51,230 bases of DNA from BRHc4a sp049325055. Its GTDB lineage: Bacteria; Bacillota; Desulfotomaculia; Desulfotomaculales; Desulfocucumaceae. How positions within the stretch are numbered: position 1 is the stretch's first letter; every line of letters starts with the position of its first letter. The translations under genes were made by a program, and so were the position numbers. Under the pieces are notes generated by a model. That model was not told the origin of the DNA and made no database searches. It worked only from the letters and a program-made list of their open reading frames with translations. The stretch covers positions 1 to 51,230 of the forward strand of contig JBMOPB010000074.1 in the NCBI GenBank assembly GCA_049325055.1. Reading direction: 5' to 3'. Of the stretch, positions 15,578-23,207 are shown one piece after another.

Positions 15578-17422
15578 CTAGACTTTGAACCGGTTGGCCA
15601 GACTGTTGAGATCGGAGGAAATCTGGGCAAGCTGGCTTGTTGCGGCTGCCACTTCCTCCATGGCGGCTGTCTGTTCCTCGGTGGTTCCCGCCACGTTTTG
15701 AATCCCTCCGGAAACCTGCTCAGCAGAGGACGCAAGGCATTGTATCTTGTCTGCCAGGCCTTCCACCGAATCGATTATTATTCTGAAGTTGCGCCCGACC
15801 TCTTCCACAACCGCTGCGCCTTCCCTGACCTGGTTTTCCCCTACCGTCATGGCTGCAACGGCCTTTTCGGAACCGGACTGTACTTCGGCTATCATCTGGC
15901 TGATTTCCTTGGCGGCGTGTGACGACTGCTCTGCAAGTTTTCGGACCTCTTCGGCTACCACGGCAAAGCCCCGGCCCTGTTCCCCGGCCCTGGCCGCCTC
16001 AATGGCGGCGTTCAGCGCCAGAAGGTTTGTCTGGTCGGCAATGGACGTTATCAAATCCACTATCTGGTTAACCCTGTTCAGGGTGTCGGAGAGCGAACCG
16101 ATGGTCTGTGAAGCCTCACCGGCTGAGGAGGTGATGGAATTCATCCTCTCCATCAGCATGTCCACACCGCTGGATCCTTTTTGGGCCTCCCTGGCAGCCT
16201 CACCGGAGACCATGGCCACATCCCGTGCATCATTAGAGACCTGCTCAACGGTGGAGGCTATCTCTTCGACCGTGGCGGCGGTTTCGGCGGCCCCGGCAGA
16301 GGTTTGCTGGGCCTGGGCTGCCAGTTGTTCGGACGAACCGGCCAACTTATGACCGGTATCAACAAGCTGTACCACGATTTCCCTGAGGTTGTCCCTCATC
16401 CGGTTTACAGATTCAGCCAGCTGTCCTATTTCGTCATTTGACTTGATGCGGACCGTCCTGGTGAGGTCACCCCCGGCAATGGTCAAAACCTCACTGTTCA
16501 GCTCAGTAACGGGCTTTGCCACCCTGTTGCCCAGGATAATCCCCATGAAGGCGGCGAAAAGGGCGCCTAAAAACAGCACCACCAGGGTGTTTCTGACCAT
16601 GTTGTTGGCTCCTGACAGAGCCTCGGCGAGGGGTTGCTGTGTAACCACAACCCATTTCAGGAAAGGTGTCCGGGAATAGCCGGCCAGCCATTGTATACCT
16701 TCATCCGGAAACTGCACAGTTCCTGTTTTGCCGGACACGCCTTCCTGCACGGGGGGCAAAGAGGAGAGGTCCTTTTGTTCCGCAATGAACTGGGTGTCCG
16801 GATGGGCTACCACCCTGCCCTTTTCATCCACTATGTAGGAATAGCCCGACCCTGCTTTGGTTTCGCTTATAAGTTTGCCCAGTGAGTCAAGAGTCATTGA
16901 AATGTGAATTACACCCTTGATGCTGCCGTTTTCTTTGATGGGGGCGGAAACCACGCATATGGGCTTTTGATTGGTCTTGGATATGAGAACCTCGCTGACC
17001 GATTGCTCGCCGCCGGCCATTATTTCCTTGAAGTAGGACCGATCCTTGAGATCCAGAAGCTTGTTGTCGTCGGACCGGGCAATCTGCATTCCCGAGGTGT
17101 TTATTACACCAATTGCATCGATATCCTGATTTTTTTCCTTTATGGACTTCAGCATTGGTTTGAGCTGAGCCGGGTCCATTTTAACGGCCTGGGGCAGGTT
17201 GGCCAGTGTCTTGGCCAGGTTCACCCTGTTCATGACTAATCCCTCTACCTGTTCGGATAGCTTATGAACCATCAGGCTGTTCTGATTTTCTACGTTTTCC
17301 ATCAAATGGTCCCTGACGGCTACGGTGGTCCATAACCCTCCCGCCACCAGGGGCAGCACGGAAACCAGGATGAAAAACGCCACCAGTTTTTGTTTAAGGG
17401 CCCACTTATTTTTTCCCTTCAC
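15578..17422 (-). CDS. methyl-accepting chemotaxis protein with double-Cache sensor
   Basis: A 614-residue chemoreceptor. A first membrane helix (about 9-30) is followed by an extracytoplasmic domain of about 240 residues with dCache_1-type features (VINTSGMQIARSD, LKDRSYFKEIMAG, YSYIVDEKGRVVAHPD). Then come a second helix (about 274-295), HAMP and a signalling domain whose tip carries ADQTNLLALNAAIEAARAGE (about 454-475). dCache_1 domains typically bind amino acids, polyamines or organic acids. GTG at 17422 is chosen because GGAGG lies eight bases upstream; TTG 17443 would sit before that site. It differs from the 9724 receptor in sensor class, so the two probably detect different ligands. 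Confidence 0.9.
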   Translation of the reverse strand: MKGKNKWALKQKLVAFFILVSVLPLVAGGLWTTVAVRDHLMENVENQNSLMVHKLSEQVEGLVMNRVNLAKTLANLPQAVKMDPAQLKPMLKSIKEKNQDIDAIGVINTSGMQIARSDDNKLLDLKDRSYFKEIMAGGEQSVSEVLISKTNQKPICVVSAPIKENGSIKGVIHISMTLDSLGKLISETKAGSGYSYIVDEKGRVVAHPDTQFIAEQKDLSSLPPVQEGVSGKTGTVQFPDEGIQWLAGYSRTPFLKWVVVTQQPLAEALSGANNMVRNTLVVLFLGALFAAFMGIILGNRVAKPVTELNSEVLTIAGGDLTRTVRIKSNDEIGQLAESVNRMRDNLREIVVQLVDTGHKLAGSSEQLAAQAQQTSAGAAETAATVEEIASTVEQVSNDARDVAMVSGEAAREAQKGSSGVDMLMERMNSITSSAGEASQTIGSLSDTLNRVNQIVDLITSIADQTNLLALNAAIEAARAGEQGRGFAVVAEEVRKLAEQSSHAAKEISQMIAEVQSGSEKAVAAMTVGENQVREGAAVVEEVGRNFRIIIDSVEGLADKIQCLASSAEQVSGGIQNVAGTTEEQTAAMEEVAAATSQLAQISSDLNSLANRFKV

Positions 17423-17443
17423 TCCTCTGTCCTCCTGATTCAA

Positions 17444-17691
17444 ATGTCTACCGGGAAAGCTCCCGGAATCACCACATCATTACCGCTGCTCTGTATTAAC
17501 TTATTTGGTAATTACATGCATTGGTGGTCAGATATATGACATACGACATCAGTACAAAAATCTCCTGCATGTATCGACAGAAAAAGTATAAACGTGGTTT
17601 AAAAAAGGCAAATTGTTACAAACTTTTATCAATTAAATTGTCAATTACGATAAAATGTTTATTAATGGCTTAAATGGAAGAGAGGATAATG
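17444..17691. other. AT-rich intergenic stretch ahead of a small ORF
   Basis: No gene seen. It contains a CAATTAAATTG palindrome (17630-17640) and a possible sigma-A promoter reading plus-ward: TTGTCA (17638-17643), 17-base spacer, ATTAAT (17661-17666). The -10 box is weak. The stretch probably holds the divergent promoters of the chemoreceptor and the small frame at 17692. Confidence 0.35.
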
Positions 17692-17802
17692 ATGGAGGGC
17701 TTATACGGGAAGCTGAAAGGGAAATTGCTGGCCGGGTTTAAAGGAGCTTACCATACTTTTTTCCGACATACGGGGATTCACGCCACCCGCCCCGTGTTGT
17801 AA
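17692..17802 (+). CDS. 36-residue peptide, hypothetical
   Basis: A short open frame with a basic, amphipathic-looking sequence (starts MEGLYGKLKGKLLAGF, ends HATRPVL). AAGAGAGG at 17679-17685 lies six bases before this ATG; an adjacent ATG is at 17689. A strong terminator starts at the stop codon, so the unit has a possible promoter, ribosome site, frame and terminator all of its own. No family was recognised. It could be a peptide gene or a small RNA with a chance frame. Confidence 0.4.
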   Translation: MEGLYGKLKGKLLAGFKGAYHTFFRHTGIHATRPVL

Positions 17803-17806
17803 AAAA

Positions 17807-17840
17807 CCCCCGGGATGCCTATGCATCACGGGGGTTTTTT
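17807..17840 (+). terminator. strong rho-independent terminator
   Basis: CCCCCG (17807-17812) pairs with CGGGGG (17829-17834); GGATGC/GCATC inside extends the stem. Six T follow (17835-17840). The A-run before the stem makes it bidirectional in form. Confidence 0.85.
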
Positions 17841-18048
17841 GCGCATTCTCAACAAACCAGCCAGGGATATTGTGCGGGCATAAAAATTGCTGAACTAATT
17901 ATTCGACTGCCGGTACCATTGGTGCTTTCTTTTAGCTGGCCTGCGTCATTGAATATGTATTTGACGGGGCGGGCCAGCCCCGGAAAGCATCAAAAATGCG
18001 TTGCCTGCCTTGCAGGCGCCTATATCAATTTATTTTTGGGGGCGATTT

Positions 18049-19344
18049 ATGGTGAGTAAACATGTTGTTTCGGTGGTAAGACATGAAGATACATACAGCT
18101 CACTGAAAAAAGCGCTGGAACTCTGTGACGGACTAAAGGAATTCAATAAGAAGGATAAAATTTTGATTAAGCCCAACATTGTGAACTGGGATTTTGATTT
18201 GCCCTTTCCCCCCTATGGTGTTGTAACAACAACCGCTTTAATTTTTGCCCTGGTCCGGCTGCTGCATGAAGAGGGTTATCACAAAATAGCCATTGGAGAG
18301 GGAACCCTGTCGGTTACAGGAACGATGGCCAGAGAAATTTTTAAAGCCCTTGGATACGAAAAGCTAAGGGAGAAATACGGTGTAGAAATAGTTGACTTTA
18401 ACCATGAGAAATTTGAAGATGTTGATTTTGGCGGCTTTAAACTTTCTCTGGCCGGGAGGGCGCTGAGGGCGGACAGGATAATAAACGTTCCGGTTTTAAA
18501 AACCCACAACCAGTGTAAAGTGTCACTGGGAATAAAGAATTTCAAGGGCTGTCTCGACCGCAAATCCAAGATTAGCTGCCATAACAGCAGCGGAGACCTG
18601 GAAAGCATATTCCCCCGCATTGCTGAAAAGCTTCCGGTGGCCCTGACCATTATTGACGGTATTTTTGCCCTGGCACAGGGGCCCGGAATAACAGGCAAAG
18701 CCGTCCGGAAAGATATTTTGGCGGCCTCCAGGGATGTTTTGGCCTGCGATGTGGTTGGGGCCGCATTGCTGGGCCACCATGCTGCTGATGTTCCTCACCT
18801 GAAATTTTACGGGGATATAAGCCAGCGCAATACAGACCTGTCGGAAATAGAAGTAAGGGGTGAGCCGGTAGAGGAGCATTCTGTGCATTTACCCTATGAC
18901 TGGGAGTGGACAGAGGAAAACTCGGGGCCGGTGGCCTTTAAAAAGCGCGGCATCACGGGGCTATCTGTAAGAAAATATGATAATTCCCTGTGTACCGCCT
19001 GCTCAAAACTCTACAACCCGATGCTGGTACTGTTGATGTCGGCCTTCAGGGGCGAGCCGTTTCCAGGGGTTGAGGTGATTACCGGCAAAAGTCAGACTGC
19101 ATCTCCGGGATTTGAGAAGACTGTTTTATTCGGAAAATGCGCCTGCCTGCAAAATAAAGACAATCCTGACATAAAGAAAGCAATACGTATAAATGGCTGC
19201 CCTCCGGATATAAAAAAGCTTGTAACATCGCTCAAAGAAGAGGGGATAGATTGCGATTTCAGCCAGTACGTTGAATACAGGCATTATCTTTTTAATCGCT
19301 ACCTCGGAAAGGAAGGATTTGACCAGGGACTTTTCATTATGTGA
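18049..19344 (+). CDS. DUF362 domain-containing protein
   Basis: A 431-residue protein. The DUF362 region covers most of the length, with ILIKPNIV near residue 41, GEGTLSVTGT near 84, and LKTHNQCKVSLGIKNFKGC near 151-169. The C-terminal 130 residues add cysteines in CTAC, CAC and single positions that could hold a metal or cluster, although no full ferredoxin motif is present. The family's biochemical role is unknown. ATG 18049 follows GGGGGCG by five bases. It stands alone: a terminator lies upstream and the next gene is 426 bases downstream, so the context gives no function. Confidence 0.8.
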   Translation: MVSKHVVSVVRHEDTYSSLKKALELCDGLKEFNKKDKILIKPNIVNWDFDLPFPPYGVVTTTALIFALVRLLHEEGYHKIAIGEGTLSVTGTMAREIFKALGYEKLREKYGVEIVDFNHEKFEDVDFGGFKLSLAGRALRADRIINVPVLKTHNQCKVSLGIKNFKGCLDRKSKISCHNSSGDLESIFPRIAEKLPVALTIIDGIFALAQGPGITGKAVRKDILAASRDVLACDVVGAALLGHHAADVPHLKFYGDISQRNTDLSEIEVRGEPVEEHSVHLPYDWEWTEENSGPVAFKKRGITGLSVRKYDNSLCTACSKLYNPMLVLLMSAFRGEPFPGVEVITGKSQTASPGFEKTVLFGKCACLQNKDNPDIKKAIRINGCPPDIKKLVTSLKEEGIDCDFSQYVEYRHYLFNRYLGKEGFDQGLFIM

Positions 19345-19394
19345 ACAAAGACATTATTTTTAAGTCAACACCTGTGCCGTGGCGGAGGCTTTTT

Positions 19395-19429
19395 GTTGCA
19401 ATTTTTAACACATAATTTCATTTTGAAAC
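19395..19429 (+). promoter_or_regulatory. tandem operator upstream of the sigma-54 activator gene
   Basis: ATTTCA-TTT-TGAAAC at 19415-19429 is a near-perfect 6-3-6 palindrome. GTTGCA-ATT-TTTAAC at 19395-19409 matches the same pattern at about 9 of 12 arm positions. Its centre is exactly 20 bases away. The same element occurs upstream of the TRAP and catabolic operons, so this is probably an autoregulatory site. No GG-N10-GC promoter was found between it and the gene. Confidence 0.6.
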
Positions 19430-19770
19430 AAAAGCCAAAGGAAAATCGGCAGGAAATAATTTTTAGAGGTAAGCCGGAAATTAAAAAGTATACAGGAAAA
19501 GATTTTATTGCTGGAAAAACACTCTGAAGAAATGCAGTCGATTGTCAGAAATGCTGGTATCGTCAATTGAACAGATTGACCAAAGCCTGAGAAGCATTCA
19601 GGAAACTGCCATGGCCTTGCACATTGAGGCGAAGGATTATGGCATGGACTAAATTACTGTAGCCAAAAAGCAGTAATCAGTGAAATGTTTGTCGAATATT
19701 TTCAGCATGTGATAGGCCATGCCTCACGTTTCATGTCATTATTACTCTTTGTCAAGGAGGCCCGGTTAAC
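19430..19770. other. intergenic stretch with possible 33-residue gene remnant
   Basis: ATG 19551 to TAA 19650-19652 encodes 33 residues with protein-like, helical composition (IEQIDQSLRSIQETAMAL) but lacks a ribosome site. The frame is open further upstream without a start. ATTACTG/CAGTAAT (19653-19677) forms a perfect hairpin directly after its stop. It is either a small gene or the tail of a lost one. AAGGAGG at 19754-19760 serves the next gene. Confidence 0.4.
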
Positions 19771-21693
19771 ATGATGAACGATGTAAAAATTGGGGTGGTT
19801 TCCACATATCCCGAACTGTCAAAATTAATACGTAAAATGGCCGGTGAAATGAAACTGGACCTGGATTTAAAGGAAGGGGTGCTTGAGCGGGGCGTGTCAT
19901 ACGCCTTACAGTTTGAGCGCGAGGGTGTGGATGTAATAGTAAGCAGGGGGGTGACAGGGCAGAAAATAGTCAAGGCGGTTTCCCTGCCCGTTGTTTTAAT
20001 AGAAATAACATCCTTTGATATACTCCAGGCCCTTTATACCGCCAGGGGCATGGGTAAAAGAATAGCTTACCTGGGACACAGGGGTCAGGATTTCAGCCCG
20101 GAATTTGACACCATAACAGAGATACTGGAGATACAGGTTGACTGCTTCCCCTACAGCAATATTTACGAGATGGAGGCACAGGCGAAAAAAATACTGGAAT
20201 CGAAATTCGATGTGGTGGTCAGCACCGGCTTGTGCATCTACGAGATGGCCAAAGAGTCCGGGTTGAATGCCGTTCTTGTAACCTCAGGCTATGACGCCAT
20301 ATACGGTTCCATCAAACGGGCGGTGGAACTGGTTCACGGCATACAGAAGGATCAGCAGCGGTCCGAAAGGTTCCGGTCCGTTCTTGAGCTGACTAATGAC
20401 GGTATATTAATACTGGATGAAAAAAAACGACTGTCATTTATGAACCCTTCCGCCGAAAAGCTGTTGGAAACAGATACCGGATCAATATTGGGCCGTCATT
20501 TCAGCGAGCTTAGGAACTCCCCTCTGGGGCCTTTGTTTAACGAAAAGCAGGCCACGGAGGTATTGAAGGAAGTCGGGCGCAAGCAATTCCTGGTCAGCAG
20601 CATGCCTATAAACGTCAAGAACATTGAGAGGGGTCTTGTAATTTCCTTTCAGAGCGCCGACAGGATACAGGTGTTGGAGCAAAACCTTCGCCGCCAGCTG
20701 TTTAAAAAAGGTTTGGTGGCAAAACATACATTCAATGACCTTATTGGAAAAAGCAGTTTGCTGAATGAAACGGTGAAGCGGGCAAAAAAATTTGCCGCCG
20801 CCAACGCTACAGTGCTGATAACCGGTGAAAGCGGCACCGGTAAAGAATTGTTCGCCCAAAGTATTCACAACGAGAGTAGCAGGAGAAAGCACCCCTTTGT
20901 TGCCGTAAACTGCGCGGCCATTCCTGAAAACCTGCTGGAAAGCGAATTGTTCGGCTATGAGGAAGGTGCTTTTACAGGTGCAAAGAAGGGCGGCAAAGCC
21001 GGGTTGTTCGAACTGGCCCATGGCGGAACCATCTTTCTGGATGAAATCCGTGAAATGTCACTGCCGGTCCAGGCCAGGCTGCTGCGGGTCTTGCAGGAAC
21101 GGGAAATAATGAGGGTCGGCAGTGACAGGGTTATCCCGGTGGACCTTAGGATAATTGCGGCCACTAACTATGATTTGGGCCTGGCGGTCAAAAAAGGGGA
21201 ATTCCGGAACGATCTGTACCACCGCCTGGAAGTATTGAACCTGGATCTCCCGCCCCTACGCGCCCGAAAGGATGATATAGAGCTCTTGGCAAACCATTTT
21301 ATCAGGCAGTTCTGTGCTTCCGAAAACAAGGTGGTTCCGCCCCTGTCCAGGTCGGCCCTGGATAAGCTTAAAAGCTATCACTGGCCCGGTAACGTCAGAG
21401 AACTTCAAAATATTATACAGAAATACGTCCTCCTCATTGAAGACAAACATTCTCCGGAACAGCTTGTCTGCATGTTGATTGACGAAAAAATAAGCGATCA
21501 GGACACCGGTGGATGGAATACCATTACCTTGAGAATAAGGGATCTGCAGGATATGGAAAGGGAGATTATCGATCATCTCCTTTCCACGGGAACCAGCACC
21601 GCTGAGGTATCAAGGCTTCTCGGCACAAGCAGGACAACTTTGTGGCGAAAAACAAGATCAGAGCTGAAAGAGGTTTCAAAAAGAAACCGATAA
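19771..21693 (+). CDS. sigma-54-dependent transcriptional activator with PrpR_N sensor and PAS domain
   Basis: A 640-residue enhancer-binding protein. Domains: PrpR_N-type sensor (about 1-190), PAS (about 205-305), AAA+ ATPase (about 325-560) and a Fis-type helix-turn-helix (about 595-635). The Walker A is GESGTGKE (352-359), the sigma-54 contact loop is GAFTGA (399-404) and the Walker B is GGTIFLDEI. PrpR_N domains sense small carboxylate or acyl metabolites, as in propionate catabolism. The downstream TRAP transporter and acyl-CoA operon both carry sigma-54 promoters plus a shared palindrome, so this protein is the likely activator of both. AAGGAGG lies ten bases before the ATG. Confidence 0.92.
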   Translation: MMNDVKIGVVSTYPELSKLIRKMAGEMKLDLDLKEGVLERGVSYALQFEREGVDVIVSRGVTGQKIVKAVSLPVVLIEITSFDILQALYTARGMGKRIAYLGHRGQDFSPEFDTITEILEIQVDCFPYSNIYEMEAQAKKILESKFDVVVSTGLCIYEMAKESGLNAVLVTSGYDAIYGSIKRAVELVHGIQKDQQRSERFRSVLELTNDGILILDEKKRLSFMNPSAEKLLETDTGSILGRHFSELRNSPLGPLFNEKQATEVLKEVGRKQFLVSSMPINVKNIERGLVISFQSADRIQVLEQNLRRQLFKKGLVAKHTFNDLIGKSSLLNETVKRAKKFAAANATVLITGESGTGKELFAQSIHNESSRRKHPFVAVNCAAIPENLLESELFGYEEGAFTGAKKGGKAGLFELAHGGTIFLDEIREMSLPVQARLLRVLQEREIMRVGSDRVIPVDLRIIAATNYDLGLAVKKGEFRNDLYHRLEVLNLDLPPLRARKDDIELLANHFIRQFCASENKVVPPLSRSALDKLKSYHWPGNVRELQNIIQKYVLLIEDKHSPEQLVCMLIDEKISDQDTGGWNTITLRIRDLQDMEREIIDHLLSTGTSTAEVSRLLGTSRTTLWRKTRSELKEVSKRNR

Positions 21694-21707
21694 TTTCAAA
21701 ATGAAAT
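21672..21707 (+). promoter_or_regulatory. tandem upstream activator sites for the TRAP operon
   Basis: ATTTCA-AAA-TGAAAT at 21693-21707 is a perfect 6-3-6 palindrome. GTTTCA-AAA-AGAAAC at 21673-21687, inside the last codons of the activator gene, matches with one mismatch; its flanks make a GGTTTC/GAAACC repeat. The centres (21680, 21700) are 20 bases apart, i.e. on the same DNA face. Confidence 0.65.
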
Positions 21708-21784
21708 AGGCTTTTTATTTTAAATTTTTATATTTCATTAAAATATGGCTGTATTCAGATATTTTGCAATTTTGATATCCAACA

Positions 21785-21799
21785 GGTACGTTATTTGCT
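21785..21799 (+). promoter_or_regulatory. sigma-54 promoter (-24/-12) of the TAXI-TRAP operon
   Basis: GGTACG-TTAT-TTGCT has the GG-N10-GC spacing (GG 21785-21786, GC 21797-21798) and matches the TGGCACG-N4-TTGCW consensus at most positions. It lies 85 bases downstream of the nearest palindrome centre and about 170 bases before the lipoprotein start. Confidence 0.65.
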
Positions 21800-21897
21800 A
21801 TAACCCAAAAAGGGAGATTTTATACGTATCTTTATCGATCGGTAAAGACCTGTTGCAGGCAGAAGAAAAAGTGTCGTTAAATTACCGGAGGTGGTAA

Positions 21898-21933
21898 ATG
21901 ACAGCAATCCTGATCTATTTAAGAAAAGCCTGA
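21898..21933 (+). CDS. possible 11-residue leader peptide
   Basis: GGAGGTGG (21887-21894) is followed, after TAA, by an ATG that opens an 11-codon frame (MTAILIYLRKA) ending at TGA. This ribosome site is stronger than that of the lipoprotein gene 38 bases downstream. Alternatively the site serves an in-frame GTG at 21891, which would lie directly on it, so a leader peptide is the better reading. Its role is unknown. Confidence 0.35.
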   Translation: MTAILIYLRKA

Positions 21934-21971
21934 GTAGCTATTTTTTCAGCAAAGAAAGTGAGGCGTATCAA

Positions 21972-23018
21972 ATGAAAAGAAAAATCTCCATATTGTTGGT
22001 TGCAATTATAACCCTGGCACTGGTGGCGGGCTGCGGCAAACAGGATTCAGCCAATCAGCCGGCAGCTAAACCTCCGGCCCAGCTTCAAAACATAAAATTC
22101 CTCTCCGGCCCCACCGGCACCACCTGGTATTCCCAGGCGTCCGCCTTTGCCGGTATAGCTTCGAAGGAGCTTGGCATGACTGTGGATGTTATGACTGGAT
22201 CTGCCGTCAGCAATGTGATTCAGGTTGAAAATGGCAAGGGAAACCTGGCTTTGACCTTTTCATCATACCTTCCGGCCATGGCTGAAGGAAAAGTGGTTGC
22301 CAAAATTGGAGAGGTGGATTACTTTAAAGAGCCGGTGAAAAAGGCCCGGACTCTCTGCTACACCACAACGGCGGCTTACGTTTTGCTGGTCAGCGCCGAC
22401 TCACCCTATAAATCTATCTCTGACCTGAAGGGCAAATCAATCCGCTACATAACATACCCGGTTGGCTTTACTGCCAGGTATGTTCCCGAAAAGATGCTGG
22501 AAGCCCACGGCATAACCTATAAGAGCATTGAAGAAGCAAAAGGAAAGGTCGACGTAGTGGGTAAATACCAGGAGGCCTGCGACATACTGGCCAAAGGCCA
22601 GGCTGACGTGATAGCCTACACCATGGCTGTAAACGCGCAATCGGCCGCCCTGTCCGAACTTGAATCCCAGAAAGAGTTCAGGATACTGAAGATAGATGAG
22701 GAGATCATACCAAAAATTACCAATGAAGTTCCTCTGGTGGTCAGCACGGTTCCCAAAGATTTGCACAAGAGTATAAAAGAGGACACCAAGGTTCTTTCAG
22801 ACATAACCACCTGGGTGGTAAGCGCGGACATGCCCGACGAAACAGTCAGGAAAATACTGGATGCCCTCCTGAAGAATATGGACACCATGGCCCAGGTCGG
22901 AAATAGCGAGTTTAAAGGCTTTACCGCCAAGGATCTAACCAAACTGTACGGCAAGGGTAAGCAAATCCCGTTCCACCCGGCAGCCGAAAAGTACTTTAAG
23001 GAAAAGGGAGCAATTTAA
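21972..23018 (+). CDS. TAXI-family TRAP transporter substrate-binding lipoprotein
   Basis: A 348-residue lipoprotein. The signal peptide ends in the lipobox LVAGC, followed by a Gln/Pro/Ala linker and a TAXI-type binding domain that starts KFLSGPTGTTWYSQASAFA. TAXI proteins capture organic acids outside the membrane and deliver them to a TRAP permease. The start at 21972 is preferred because the signal peptide begins there and AGTGAGG lies eight bases upstream. A frame beginning at GTG 21891 would place 27 polar residues ahead of the signal. Given the downstream enzymes, 4-hydroxybutyrate, crotonate or another short acid is the suggested ligand; this is inferred. Confidence 0.9.
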   Translation: MKRKISILLVAIITLALVAGCGKQDSANQPAAKPPAQLQNIKFLSGPTGTTWYSQASAFAGIASKELGMTVDVMTGSAVSNVIQVENGKGNLALTFSSYLPAMAEGKVVAKIGEVDYFKEPVKKARTLCYTTTAAYVLLVSADSPYKSISDLKGKSIRYITYPVGFTARYVPEKMLEAHGITYKSIEEAKGKVDVVGKYQEACDILAKGQADVIAYTMAVNAQSAALSELESQKEFRILKIDEEIIPKITNEVPLVVSTVPKDLHKSIKEDTKVLSDITTWVVSADMPDETVRKILDALLKNMDTMAQVGNSEFKGFTAKDLTKLYGKGKQIPFHPAAEKYFKEKGAI

Positions 23019-23073
23019 GCCAAAGCCTCTTTTAATTTGTTCAGGGCCGGAAATACAACCGGCATGCTGATTG

Positions 23074-23140
23074 GCTTCCCCCCGGTACAGCAATCACAAG
23101 CTTTTCTTGGCCATCTAACCTGCCGGGCGGGAAGCTTTTT
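23074..23140 (+). terminator. terminator-like hairpin between binding protein and permease (possible attenuator)
   Basis: GCTTCCC (23074-23080) pairs perfectly with GGGAAGC (23129-23135), followed by TTTTTCTCTTTTT. The loop is about 48 bases and may fold further. Placed after the binding-protein gene, it would lower permease expression relative to the binding protein, as is common in transporter operons. Confidence 0.5.
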
Positions 23141-23207
23141 CTCTTTTTGACTTTGTAATTTAGCCGGGCTGTAAGTTGAAAGCCTTATAAAGGGAGGGTT
23201 GTTTCCA

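Noticed and set aside
19380..19400. Possible sigma-54 promoter upstream of the activator gene (AGGCTTTTTGTTGCA)
   Set aside because: GG and GC are separated by nine bases, not ten, and the element lies upstream of the operator, the wrong order for activation.
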